Origin: Gemmatimonadota bacterium
GTDB lineage: Bacteria > Gemmatimonadota > Gemmatimonadetes > Longimicrobiales > Gaopeijiaceae
Length of the DNA: 64,000 bases
Direction: 5' to 3'
Assembly: GCA_022340865.1 (NCBI GenBank)
Contig: JAJDNC010000004.1
Span: 1-64,000, forward strand
Below are positions 46,104 to 55,621 of this stretch, piece after piece. The number at the start of each line of letters is the position of its first letter. Position 1 is the stretch's first letter. The position numbers and the translations under genes are program-made. Below the pieces are notes generated by a model. The model made no database searches. It was not told where the DNA came from and saw only the letters and a program-made list of their open reading frames with translations.

Positions 46104-47846
46104 TCAGCGGGCAGGGGAGGGGGTCGGCTCCCGCTCGGGCGGGATGTTCTGCGGCCAGTAGTCGTCTTCCCGGTCCGGATGGTTGTACTCGTACGGGCCA
46201 CGGTAGACCTTGGGCATCTGGTCCGGCGGCCAGTTACCGTGGGGCGGCGGCGACTCCACCGTCCACTCCAGCGTGTTGGAATGCCACGGGTTCTTCGGGG
46301 CCTTGGGGCCCTTGATCCACGTCCGGATGACGTTGAAGAAGAACACGAACTGGAAGAGTAGCATCACGACCAGGGAGATGGTCGCCAGGATGCGTATCGG
46401 CTGCAGGTGCTGCAGCTCGGGGAAGTTCTGGAAGTCGTAGATCCGGCGCTGCTGGCCTTCCAGGCCGAGGATGAAGAGGGGAATGAAGATGAAGTTGAAG
46501 GGGATGATGGTGCCCCAGAAGTGGATCTTGCCCAGGGTATCGTTCAGCATCTTCCCGAACATCTTCGGGAACCAGTAGGTGAAGCCCGCGAAGGTCCCGA
46601 TGATGGCGATGGGGAAGAACGTGTAGTGGAAGTGGGCCAGCACGAAGTAGGTCTCGTGGAGATAGATGTCCGCGCCGCTGGCCCCCAGGAAGATCCCCGT
46701 CACGCCACCGATGAGGAACTCGCCCATGAAGGCCAGCGCCCACAGCATGGGCGTGCTCAGACGGATGTTGCCGCCGTACAGGGTGGCGATGATCACGAAG
46801 CACATCTCCGCGATGGGAATGGAGATGATGAGCGTGGTCACCGTGAAGATGTTCGCCATGCGGGGGTCGATGCCCGCGATGAACTGGTGATGGGCCCACA
46901 CGAAGAAGCTGAGCACGGCCGTGGCGGCCGCCGTGTACAGGAGGGTCTTGTAGCCGAAGAGCTTCTTCCGCGCGAAGGTGGCGATGACCTCGAGAACGAT
47001 GCCCACGGCGGGCAGGAGCACGACGTAGACCTCGGGGTGCCCGAAGAACCAGAACAGGTGCTGCCACAGGATCGGATCGCCGCCCCGTGCAGGGTCGTAG
47101 AAGCCCGTGCCCAGGTTCTGGTCGAAGAAGAGCATGATGGCGCCGGCGATGAGCGGCCCCACCGAGAGCATGAACATGATGCTCGCGAGGACCACCATCC
47201 ACGGCAGCATGGGAATGTCGTAGGCCTTCATCCCCGGCGCCCGGGCGTTCATGAGCGTGGTGATGAAGTTGATGCCGCCGAGAAGGAAGGCGACGAACTC
47301 CAGGGCCACCGCCATCAGCCACATGCTCGAGCCCAGGGGCGTCAGGTTGTACTTCGCATTGGCGGAGAGCGGCGGGTACGCCGTCCAGGCACCGCCGAAG
47401 CCGCCACCCTTCACGAAGAGCGACGACAGGATGACGATGACGCTGAGCAGGAAGACCTGGTACGAGAGCCGGTTGAGCCGGGGGAACACCATGTCGTCCG
47501 CGCCGATCATGAGCGGGATCAGGAAGTTCCCGAAGGCGGCGATGAGCACCGGCATCGCCACCCAGAAGATCATGATCGAGCCATGGGCGGTGATGAGCGC
47601 GTTGTACCTGCCGGGCGACACGTAGCCGAACAGGGGCACGGACTTCCCCGGGAAGGCGAGCTGCATGCGGAACACGTACGCCAAGAAGCCGCCCACCATC
47701 GCCATGAACATCCCCGTGAAGAGGTACTGCATGGCGATGACCTTGTGGTCCGTGGACCAGAGGTACTTCAGGACGCCGTGGAGCTCCTTGTGCTCGTGGC
47801 TGCCGTGCTCGTGTGCGTGAACCGTCGCCGCGCTGGCCTGGGCCAT
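46104..47846 (-). CDS. ctaD: Cytochrome c oxidase subunit I, 580 aa
   Basis: LWSTDHKVIAMQYLFTG; FWFFGHPEVYVVLLPAVGIV (A1-type GHPEV); HHQFIAGID; HFHYTFF. Confidence 0.95.
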   Translation of the reverse strand: MAQASAATVHAHEHGSHEHKELHGVLKYLWSTDHKVIAMQYLFTGMFMAMVGGFLAYVFRMQLAFPGKSVPLFGYVSPGRYNALITAHGSIMIFWVAMPVLIAAFGNFLIPLMIGADDMVFPRLNRLSYQVFLLSVIVILSSLFVKGGGFGGAWTAYPPLSANAKYNLTPLGSSMWLMAVALEFVAFLLGGINFITTLMNARAPGMKAYDIPMLPWMVVLASIMFMLSVGPLIAGAIMLFFDQNLGTGFYDPARGGDPILWQHLFWFFGHPEVYVVLLPAVGIVLEVIATFARKKLFGYKTLLYTAAATAVLSFFVWAHHQFIAGIDPRMANIFTVTTLIISIPIAEMCFVIIATLYGGNIRLSTPMLWALAFMGEFLIGGVTGIFLGASGADIYLHETYFVLAHFHYTFFPIAIIGTFAGFTYWFPKMFGKMLNDTLGKIHFWGTIIPFNFIFIPLFILGLEGQQRRIYDFQNFPELQHLQPIRILATISLVVMLLFQFVFFFNVIRTWIKGPKAPKNPWHSNTLEWTVESPPPHGNWPPDQMPKVYRGPYEYNHPDREDDYWPQNIPPEREPTPSPAR

Positions 47847-47862
47847 CGTTCCGCTCCTCTGG

Positions 47863-48540
47863 CTACTGGGCGCTGGTGGGAGTGTTCTTCGCGACCCACG
47901 CGGCGTGCTGCGCCGGGGTCTCCACCACCATGCTACCGACCATCACCCCGTGACCGATGCCGCACAGCTTCGCGCACTGGATGTCGAACGTTCCGGTCTC
48001 CGTGGGTCGGAACCACCCCGTGATGGTCCGCCCGGGAACCGCGTCCTGCTTGAGCCGGAACACGGGCACGGAGAAGTCGTGGATCACGTCCCTCGACTCC
48101 AGCAGGAAGTGGTAGGTCTTGTTCACCTCCACGTGCAGGCTGTCCGTGGTGTAGATGTCATCCTTCGTGTCGAGCTTGCCGTCGGCACCCGGCTGCTGGA
48201 ACACCCAGTCCCACTGCTGGCCGGTGACGCGCACCGTGTAGTCCGCCGGCGGCAGGTGCATCTTCACGATGTACCACACGTGCACCGCACCGATGATGAT
48301 GATCACGTCGCATATGAGCACCAGCGCATGGGGGATCTTGATCCACCGCTCGACGTGCTTCTCGTGTCCGGTGAGGTACTGACCCTTGTGTCCGGGCCGG
48401 CTGCGGAAGCGGAAGATGAGCCAGAAGAAGACGCCCTCCGCCACGATGAACCAGAAGCCCACCAGAACCAGGACGAGGAAGATCAGCCAATCGATGTTGC
48501 CGGCGAAGGACGACGCTTCCGGAATCAGTCCATGAAGCAT
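47863..48540 (-). CDS. ctaC: Cytochrome c oxidase subunit II, 225 aa
   Basis: CuA motif FDIQCAKLCGIGHGVM; two N-terminal TM helices; no C-terminal cytochrome c domain. Confidence 0.93.
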   Translation of the reverse strand: MLHGLIPEASSFAGNIDWLIFLVLVLVGFWFIVAEGVFFWLIFRFRSRPGHKGQYLTGHEKHVERWIKIPHALVLICDVIIIIGAVHVWYIVKMHLPPADYTVRVTGQQWDWVFQQPGADGKLDTKDDIYTTDSLHVEVNKTYHFLLESRDVIHDFSVPVFRLKQDAVPGRTITGWFRPTETGTFDIQCAKLCGIGHGVMVGSMVVETPAQHAAWVAKNTPTSAQ

Positions 48541-48559
48541 GGAATCCGTATCCCGTGAC

Positions 48560-48754
48560 TCAGAGGATGAAGACGAAGACGGCGCCGGCGAAGAGCGCGA
48601 TGCCGATGCACGTGATGATGAAGGTCTGCCTGGCGTCTATCAGTGCCGGGTTGAGCTCGTCCGGCGGTGGGGCCAGCGAGGCGTCCTCGTCCGGTACGGA
48701 GCCCGGAGCCTTGTCGTCGTCCGAGGTCGCTACCGTGGTCGGTTGATCCGTCAT
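48560..48754 (-). CDS. Small single-TM hypothetical protein, 64 aa
   Basis: Within the oxidase operon; C-terminal hydrophobic FIITCIGIALFAGAVFVFIL. Confidence 0.6.
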   Translation of the reverse strand: MTDQPTTVATSDDDKAPGSVPDEDASLAPPPDELNPALIDARQTFIITCIGIALFAGAVFVFIL

Positions 48755-48770
48755 GGTCGAGGCTCCGGCC

Positions 48771-49433
48771 CTACTTCAGGGTCTGGATGTAAGCCACCAC
48801 GTTCGCCATCGCGTTCTCGTCGAGGCTGAAGGTCATGGGGCGCATGGTGCCACCGGTGATGTCCCGGGGATCGGTGCCGCGCCATCCTTTCTTGAACTGG
48901 TGGAGCTGTCTCAGGAGGTACCAATCGGCCTGGTCGTACAGCGGCGGAGCACCCACCGTCTTGGTGCCGCGGGCCGTCGCTCCGTGGCAGGCCACGCAGG
49001 TCTGGTACGTCGCCTTGCCCGCCATGGGGTTGGCCTTGACCGTCGTGGGTACGGGGTTGCGTGGCAGCGTGGCCACGTACTCGGCCACCGACTCCACGTC
49101 GCCGGGGAGGTTGAGGGTCCTCGACATGGCGCGCATGCGCAGCCCGATGGTGTCGAAGGCGTTCACGCCGCGCTGCCGGGTCTGGAACTTCAGCAGCTCC
49201 GCCTGGACGTACCATTTCGGGAGCCCGGCGATGTTGGGCGCGCCCAACTCCTGGTTGCCGGCTCCGTCGGCCCCGTGACACGGCACGCAGGTGGCGTAGA
49301 TCTCCTTCCCGCGAGCCAGGCCCGGTGGCGGCGTATGCGCGCACGCCGTCGCGCCCACCGCGACGAGCACCGCGGCGGCGGCGCGCAACGACTTCTTTCG
49401 TGGCATCATCCTCACCTGAGGCTGCAACTCCAT
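48771..49433 (-). CDS. Diheme c-type cytochrome (c4-like), 220 aa
   Basis: Two CxxCH motifs: CVPCHGADGAGNQ and CVACHGATARG; signal peptide. Confidence 0.88.
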   Translation of the reverse strand: MELQPQVRMMPRKKSLRAAAAVLVAVGATACAHTPPPGLARGKEIYATCVPCHGADGAGNQELGAPNIAGLPKWYVQAELLKFQTRQRGVNAFDTIGLRMRAMSRTLNLPGDVESVAEYVATLPRNPVPTTVKANPMAGKATYQTCVACHGATARGTKTVGAPPLYDQADWYLLRQLHQFKKGWRGTDPRDITGGTMRPMTFSLDENAMANVVAYIQTLK

Positions 49434-49471
49434 ACCGAGGCGCTCACAGAGCCGCCCCGTCCAAGGAAACG

Positions 49472-49490
49472 GAGAATGATAATGAATATC
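49472..49490. promoter_or_regulatory. Fur-box-like site upstream of cytochrome/oxidase operon
   Basis: GAGAATGATAATGAATATC matches GATAATGATAATCATTATC at 16/19 positions; about 40 nt upstream of the start at 49433. Confidence 0.55.
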
Positions 49491-49536
49491 CAGAGATCCG
49501 CCAGGAGATGCGCCTCCAGGAGGATCCCTGCGTCGA

Positions 49537-49794
49537 CTAGGAGGTCCGCTCCAGGGGGATCCCTTCGTCGATGAGCATCACGGGGATATCGTCACGGACG
49601 GGATAGAGGATGGCTCCGTCTTCCCGTACCAGCCCCTCCGACACCGCCTCGGAGACAGGCTGGCCACCACGGTTGAGCATGGTTCCGGACGCGATGGCGG
49701 TGTTCACGCGGGACAGCAGCGCCGCGTCCGCCAGGTGGAGCGGCTGCTTCGTCTCGGGACAAACCAGGATGTCCAGCAACTCCTGATCGACCAT
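49537..49794 (-). CDS. Trm112 family protein, 85 aa
   Basis: MVDQELLDILVCPETKQPLHL...LYPVRDDIPVMLIDEG. Confidence 0.85.
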   Translation of the reverse strand: MVDQELLDILVCPETKQPLHLADAALLSRVNTAIASGTMLNRGGQPVSEAVSEGLVREDGAILYPVRDDIPVMLIDEGIPLERTS

Positions 49795-49854
49795 TTTGTC
49801 CTTGTGGCCGGGCCTCGGCAGGCGCCCGACATGGAGGGTGGAGGGTCACGTTGG

Positions 49855-49889
49855 CCTCCGGTGGCACCGGAGCGCTTCGGCACCGGAGG
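49855..49889. repeat. Two overlapping, mutually exclusive hairpins / direct repeat GGCACCGGAG x2
   Basis: CCTCCGGTG can pair with the first ACCGGAG (7 bp, 3-nt loop) or with the second CACCGGAGG (9 bp, 17-nt loop). Confidence 0.5.
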
Positions 49890-49939
49890 TGTTCGGCTAC
49901 TTTGGAATGACGTTCGAGATGATCTGGAGACGACCTGTC

Positions 49940-50500
49940 ATGCGCAAGTGCTCGCCCCATACCCCCGCTCCCCCCGCCGCGATCCACCCGGTGGTCTCGG
50001 CCGTCCTCGTCCTCACCCTGGCGACGGCGTGCGGTCACGCCCAGGGCGACGAGCTCCCGTCCGCGAAGGCCCCGGCGGAGGACACTGCCGTCGTGCAACA
50101 GCAGGTGGGACCGGCACCGAACCATGCCTGGGTGATCTTCGGCAAGGACACCGTGGTGGCCGAGGTGGCCCGGACCCAGGAGGAGCGGGAACAGGGGCTC
50201 ATGAACCGCCAGAAGGTCCCGGAGGGGACCGGGATGCTCTTCGTGTTCGACAACATGGCGGTGCAGTCGTTCTGGATGGAGAACACGTACGTGCCGCTGG
50301 ACATCGCGTTCATGGACGCGTCCTACCGTGTGGTGAACATCGACCACATGGCTCCCATGACCACCAACGCCCACGAGAGCGATGGGCCCGCGATGTTCGC
50401 TCTGGAGGTGCCTCAGGGCTGGTTCGCCGCCCACGGCGTCAAGGCGGGGGACCACGCCAACGTGGTGTACGGGGTGCAGCTGAAGAGATCCGGATCGTGA
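49940..50500 (+). CDS. DUF192 domain-containing lipoprotein/secreted protein, 186 aa
   Basis: LTLATACGHAQ signal; VAEVARTQEEREQGLMNRQKVPEGTGMLFVFDNMAVQSFWMENTYVPLDIAFMD. Confidence 0.85.
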   Translation: MRKCSPHTPAPPAAIHPVVSAVLVLTLATACGHAQGDELPSAKAPAEDTAVVQQQVGPAPNHAWVIFGKDTVVAEVARTQEEREQGLMNRQKVPEGTGMLFVFDNMAVQSFWMENTYVPLDIAFMDASYRVVNIDHMAPMTTNAHESDGPAMFALEVPQGWFAAHGVKAGDHANVVYGVQLKRSGS

Positions 50501-50580
50501 GGGTGGAGCCGACACCCCGCTCCGGCCGCCCCGTCAGCGGACCGACGCGGCGACCCTCCGCCCCCAGGCCCCTCGGCTCC

Positions 50581-51744
50581 TCACGACATAGCCTCTCTCA
50601 GGCCCTCCAGGAGCGCGTCCAGATCCGCCGCGTCGTTGTACACGTTGGGTGAGAGCCGGAGGGCCGTGCCCCGCAGGGATGCCACCACGTTGCGCCGGTC
50701 CAGAGCTTCCTTGAGGGCCTCCAGGTCGATCCCCTCGGGCATGCGGAGCCCGAACAGGTGGCTCCCCCGCCACCCCTCGTCCTCCACGGCGAAGCCCAGC
50801 GTGCCCACCTCGGTGAGCACCTCCCGGGTGAGATCCCGGCAGTACGCCTGGATCCTCTCGGGCCGCCACTCCGACACCAGGCGGAGGGAAGCGACGGCCA
50901 TGGGCAGGAGCGCGAAGTTCGACCGCTCGGCCACGTCGTAGCGCAACGCGCCAGGCTGGTATCCGTCGCGGTAGCTCACGAGGGCCTGGAAATCCTGGCT
51001 GCCCTCCCGCCCGATCCAGGTCTCTTCCAGGGGCGTGCCGTCGTCGAAGCGCTCGCCGAACCACCCCATGCCCACCGAGTAGGGACCCAGCAGCCACTTG
51101 TACGCCGCGACGATGAGAGCGTCGGGGCGCACCTCGTTCACGTCGAAGGGGAGCGCGCCCACCGACTGGGTGCCGTCCACCACCAGCGCGGCTCCCACCT
51201 CCCGGCACCGCCGGCCGATCTCCGCCAAATCGAAGCGCGTTCCGTCGGTCCAATGGACGTGGGGCACCGCCACCACCGCGGTGTCGTCGTCGATCCGCTC
51301 GAGGAGCCTCTCGTTCCACCCGGCCCCCCGTCCGGGCCCCGAGGGAGGCGTGACGAAGCGTACCTCCGCGCCGACCTCGCGAGCCACCCGCCGCCACGCG
51401 AGCACAGCACCCGGAAACTGCTCGTGCGTCATCAGGATGTTCTGCCCGCGCGCGACCGGCAGGTTGCGCGCGGCAACGGCCACGCCGTACGACACCCCCG
51501 GCAGGAGCGCCACGCGGGTGGGGTCGTCCCCGCCCACCAATGCCGCGAAGAGACGCCTCAGCTCGTCGCTGGTCTCGAAGAAGTCCGGCGGATGGATGGA
51601 GACGGGCACCCGTTTCCGCCGGATGGCCTCGATGCCCGCCGCCTCCGCAACGTCGGGCAGCGGGCCCATGTAGGCGCAGTTCAGGTAGTGGAGATCGGGG
51701 GGGAGCCCGAACGCTCCCCGCTGGCAGGTCAGCGCGTCGCCCAC
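50581..51744 (-). CDS. Aminotransferase class V-fold PLP-dependent enzyme, 387 aa
   Basis: YLNCAYMGPLP; LVVDGTQSVGALPFDVNEV; IVAAYKWLLGPYSVG PLP-lysine region. Confidence 0.85.
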   Translation of the reverse strand: MGDALTCQRGAFGLPPDLHYLNCAYMGPLPDVAEAAGIEAIRRKRVPVSIHPPDFFETSDELRRLFAALVGGDDPTRVALLPGVSYGVAVAARNLPVARGQNILMTHEQFPGAVLAWRRVAREVGAEVRFVTPPSGPGRGAGWNERLLERIDDDTAVVAVPHVHWTDGTRFDLAEIGRRCREVGAALVVDGTQSVGALPFDVNEVRPDALIVAAYKWLLGPYSVGMGWFGERFDDGTPLEETWIGREGSQDFQALVSYRDGYQPGALRYDVAERSNFALLPMAVASLRLVSEWRPERIQAYCRDLTREVLTEVGTLGFAVEDEGWRGSHLFGLRMPEGIDLEALKEALDRRNVVASLRGTALRLSPNVYNDAADLDALLEGLREAMS

Positions 51745-51811
51745 GTAGCCGCTCCGAAGAGGTCGCCGGGAGCCTCACGGGAAGGCCCTCGAGTCGTCGT
51801 TGAACAGGGAC

Positions 51812-54577
51812 CTACATGCTCAGCCAGTAGTTGATCTTGATCATGAAGCGATCGTCCGCCGGCGTACGCAACAGCGCCCCTGCGTCACGGCCGAGATCGA
51901 AGTTGCCCACGGCGACCCGGTCCGACTGGTGGCGCTGCCACACGAAGAAGATCGTGGAGCCCGGCCGGTACTCCCAGCGGAGCACCACATTGCCCACCAG
52001 CGAGCGCGCGTTGAAGTCCGGAGTGTCGAAGGAGAAGTCGGCCGTGCCGTCGCCGGTGAAGTCCACGTACTCGACGCCGTCGAGGGTACAGATCGACCCG
52101 CCGACACAGCTCACGACGCCGGCGGAGGTGGTCGCCGTTCCGGGGTGGAGGGTCCGGAAGTCGTATGTCTCCGGCGTGGTCAGCTGCTTGTAGGCGACGT
52201 AGTCCCCGGAGGAGAGCAGCGGCTGTGCATAGAGCTGTAGCGAGAGCTCGGGCGTGAAGGTCCACTCGACCCGCGTCTCCATGGAGAACGTCTCGCGCTG
52301 GAGGTCCGAGAACAGGTACCGCGTGCCGTAGGTGGGTGCATACGGTACCTCGCTGGAGGTCGTGACGTACTGGCTGGAGCTCCGCCGACGGGAGAAGTCC
52401 GGCTGCAGCGATATCTGCAACTGCTGCGACGGCCGGATGTCGATGTCCACCCCGGCGTGGACGCGCCCGCCCCACCCCAGGAGTTCCCGGTCGTAGTCCA
52501 GGTGCAGGCCGTAGCTCACGGTCTCTCTGCGATCCGTGTTGCCGTCGAAGCCGAGCTGCACGGAAGCGGGCTGAACCATCAGGGGTCCTCCGCGTGTCGC
52601 CGTGCGGCTCATACGCTGTGGGTTGTAGGAGATGTTGCCCCGCAGGTTCCAGTAGTTGAGGAGCTGCGCGTTGGCGAAGACGCCGTAGTCGCCGCCCGTG
52701 CGCGCATCCCTCCAAGAGGCGGCAGACCAGACGTCGTTCAGGACGTCGTGGCTGAAATCCCAGGACGAGCTCACCGTCACGTTGTAGTTGCGGAACACGG
52801 CACCCGGCATGATCTGGCGGTAGTTCACGCGCGCGCCGCCTTCGAGATGCTCTTGGCCGTTGGTGTAGCCCAGGTCGTTGATCTCGAAGCCCTTGGTCAC
52901 CTCCCCTGCCCACACCCCTCCGGTCCAGTGCTCGCCGGACTGCCTGTCGAGCTGCAGGTGCCAGTCCGCTCCGGTGAGAGACGTAGCGGTGGAGTCGACG
53001 CGGAACCGGGTGGCGTCGGGACGTTGGAAGTAGTGGTTGCTGGACTCCTGGATGTCCGTGATGGCCTGGGGGTTGCCCACGACGTGGCTCCCGGCGAAAA
53101 AGCCCCACAGCGCCCACGCGCGGTCCTCCCACTGGTGGTTGAAGCGCACGCCGCCGCTGAGCGCCGACGAAGGCAGGTAGTCGAACGTGCCGTCGGCGGG
53201 CAAGTCCCGCCGCACCAGGGTGAGGATGCCGCCCACGTCGGAGTTGCCCTCGCCGAAGTCCTGCTGCGCGCTGAGCACGCCGTACTCGGTGCGCGGTTCG
53301 GCCAGGTAGCGCGCCACGGGCTCACCGTCCTTCAAAAGGGCCTCGCCGTACTCCCGGGCGGTGACCGCAGCGAGAGCTCCCAGCGACAGGCCTCCGGACG
53401 TGCGCCCGGTGAGCTTCGCGGCACCCAGGATGGTGGCGTTGGCCGGTGCCTGGCTGAACAGGGCGCTGTCGGGGGCCGAGCCGTGCGGGCGCCGGCCGAT
53501 GCGCCGGCTGTAGAAGAGCTGATCGCGCCGGCCGGCCAGGTTGAAGTCGAAGACGCGGGCGTCCTGCACGAAGAACGGCCGCCGCTCCTGGTAGAAGGTC
53601 TCGAAGGCGGAGAGGTTGATCACCGCCGGGTCCGACTCGACCTGGCCGAAGTCGGGGTTGAGCGTGGCGTCGACGGTGAAGGCGGGGCCCAGGCCGTAGC
53701 TGACGTCGGACCCGATGCGCTCCGCGGTCGCGGAGCCGTCGAAGAAGGGATTGCCCGGGTCGGACGGTCCGACATGGAGGCTCGTCACCGCATACGGCCG
53801 GAGCTGAATGCGGCGTGGCGGGTGGGTGACGCGCACCCCCTCGAGGAGGCCGAACTGGCTCACCCTGCCCTGTTGCAGGCGGGATACGAGGGAGAGGTAC
53901 GTGCGCTCGTTGGAGGCGACCCTGAAGCGCTCGACGTCGATGCCCCAGGTCTCGGCCGTGTCGGAAGCCTCGTAGCGGATCTGCGAGAGGGGGATGCGGA
54001 TCTCCACGCACCAGCCGTGCGCGTCCCTGCTCACCGCCGACGACCAGACCGCGTTCCATGCCCGATCCTCGTGGCGGTCGTCGTACAGGTATGCGTCCCC
54101 CTGGACGTTGGCCGCGCTCACCGAGAAGGAATAACCCGTGCGCCGGTCCAGGTTGGGGTCGATGGCCACCTGTACGTAGTCGGCCTGGCCCTGCGAGTCC
54201 CTCCGATACAGCTGGCTGGCGATGGAGTCGGGGTGGGAGTCGAAGGCGCGGATGCCGAAGTAGATCGCCTTCGGGCCGACCAGGACACGGACCTCGGTGT
54301 CCTGCCTGGCCGGAGCGCCCTCCACGGGATCGCGCTCCGTGAAGCCCCGGAAGGGCCGGGCCTCCTGCCACGCCCGGTCGTCCAGCACGCCGTCGACGTG
54401 GATGCTGCCCGTGAGCTCCGCGGCCTGGACGACCGGGGGGGGCGCCGGCGCCCCGTCCGACTCCGACGTGGAGTCGGAGGGCGCGGCGCTCTGGGCGCCC
54501 ATCGCGGCGGGCGCCGCCATCGACACCAGCCCGGCCAATGCGATGCGAACGACGTATGAGCGCCTCGAGAAGATCAC
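51812..54577 (-). CDS. DUF5916/CBM9-like outer-membrane protein, 921 aa
   Basis: AAELTGSIHVDGVLDDRAWQEARPFRGFTERDPVEGAPARQDTEVRVLVGPKAIYFGIRAFD; long beta-rich C-terminus. Confidence 0.85.
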   Translation of the reverse strand: MIFSRRSYVVRIALAGLVSMAAPAAMGAQSAAPSDSTSESDGAPAPPPVVQAAELTGSIHVDGVLDDRAWQEARPFRGFTERDPVEGAPARQDTEVRVLVGPKAIYFGIRAFDSHPDSIASQLYRRDSQGQADYVQVAIDPNLDRRTGYSFSVSAANVQGDAYLYDDRHEDRAWNAVWSSAVSRDAHGWCVEIRIPLSQIRYEASDTAETWGIDVERFRVASNERTYLSLVSRLQQGRVSQFGLLEGVRVTHPPRRIQLRPYAVTSLHVGPSDPGNPFFDGSATAERIGSDVSYGLGPAFTVDATLNPDFGQVESDPAVINLSAFETFYQERRPFFVQDARVFDFNLAGRRDQLFYSRRIGRRPHGSAPDSALFSQAPANATILGAAKLTGRTSGGLSLGALAAVTAREYGEALLKDGEPVARYLAEPRTEYGVLSAQQDFGEGNSDVGGILTLVRRDLPADGTFDYLPSSALSGGVRFNHQWEDRAWALWGFFAGSHVVGNPQAITDIQESSNHYFQRPDATRFRVDSTATSLTGADWHLQLDRQSGEHWTGGVWAGEVTKGFEINDLGYTNGQEHLEGGARVNYRQIMPGAVFRNYNVTVSSSWDFSHDVLNDVWSAASWRDARTGGDYGVFANAQLLNYWNLRGNISYNPQRMSRTATRGGPLMVQPASVQLGFDGNTDRRETVSYGLHLDYDRELLGWGGRVHAGVDIDIRPSQQLQISLQPDFSRRRSSSQYVTTSSEVPYAPTYGTRYLFSDLQRETFSMETRVEWTFTPELSLQLYAQPLLSSGDYVAYKQLTTPETYDFRTLHPGTATTSAGVVSCVGGSICTLDGVEYVDFTGDGTADFSFDTPDFNARSLVGNVVLRWEYRPGSTIFFVWQRHQSDRVAVGNFDLGRDAGALLRTPADDRFMIKINYWLSM

Positions 54578-54676
54578 CTGGGGCGCTTACCTCCGGTTCT
54601 TCGGAACGGTCCCGAGCCCGGTCCGGGCGGGTGCCGAAGATAACAGGTCACGGAGGTGGGGATGTACCCTTCGGCC

Positions 54677-55408
54677 TCATCCCATGGACGGCGTGAAGAT
54701 CGCCATGACCATCACTACGGCGAGGTTCAGGATGATGAGCACCGCCGCCGCCGTGGCGACGCGTCGCTTGGGGTTGATGGCGTGCGCGCCGACAGCCACC
54801 ACCAGCCACGCCCAGATCTGGGTCAGGCTCATCATGCTCATCACCCTCAGGAAGTATCCCTCCGGAAGGAAGAAGAGGAACGTCCCCAGGCTCACGGTCA
54901 TCTGTGGGTTCTTCTCGGCGATCTTCAGCGGAATGAAGAAGAACTCCACCACGGCGGGAATGAGCCAGGCATGGCTGACGATGGCCAGGTACTGCCGGTA
55001 CCGTCCTTCGTCTCCCATGATGAACGCGAACAGCAGGGTGACCAATCCGGCGAAGATGAACTCCATCACCGGGATCGAGATCATCCCGGCGATGGGCGCA
55101 GACCATCTCATGATGGCCTCCATCTTCGGCGTTATGGGGGGCATCTGCTGACCCGCACGCAGCAGCGCCTGCCGGCGAGCTTCCACGAGGACGTCAGCGG
55201 GAATCAGAGCGAGCTGGAGGCCGACGAGCACCGCGGCCACCAGCATCGCCACCGCCCAGACCGGGTGCTCCTTCAAGGCCTGCCCCAGGCGTCCCGGGTT
55301 GAAGAAGACGTCCAGGAAACGCTTGTAGAACGGCGGCGGTCGTGTCGCCACCTCGTCGTGCGCCTCCGACGGCGTCGCTCCTACGTTCACCTCGTCCATC
55401 TCGTCCAT
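54677..55408 (-). CDS. YIP1 family membrane protein, 243 aa
   Basis: MDEMDEVNVGATPSE...FYKRFLDVFFNPGRLGQALKEHPVWAVAMLVAAVLVG with TM helices. Confidence 0.7.
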   Translation of the reverse strand: MDEMDEVNVGATPSEAHDEVATRPPPFYKRFLDVFFNPGRLGQALKEHPVWAVAMLVAAVLVGLQLALIPADVLVEARRQALLRAGQQMPPITPKMEAIMRWSAPIAGMISIPVMEFIFAGLVTLLFAFIMGDEGRYRQYLAIVSHAWLIPAVVEFFFIPLKIAEKNPQMTVSLGTFLFFLPEGYFLRVMSMMSLTQIWAWLVVAVGAHAINPKRRVATAAAVLIILNLAVVMVMAIFTPSMG

Positions 55409-55522
55409 TTCTGACTCCTCGGTGAGGGCGGCGCCCCCTGGATCGGGACCGTCTCGAACGGGAGGGCAGATCGACACTTTACGCTACGGGGAGCCCGGGG
55501 GGAATCTTTCGTGGCGGCGCAC

Positions 55523-55551
55523 TTGGCCGGCCAACGCCGAATTGGTATTCT
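55523..55551 (+). promoter_or_regulatory. Candidate sigma70-type promoter
   Basis: TTGGCC-N17-TATTCT, about 70 nt upstream of ATG 55622. Confidence 0.4.
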
Positions 55552-55621
55552 GGAGGTCTCCGGCCGGGACGACGAGGTCCCGGCGCGCAACGTGAGAATC
55601 TCCGCGCTCTGGAGCGCTGGC

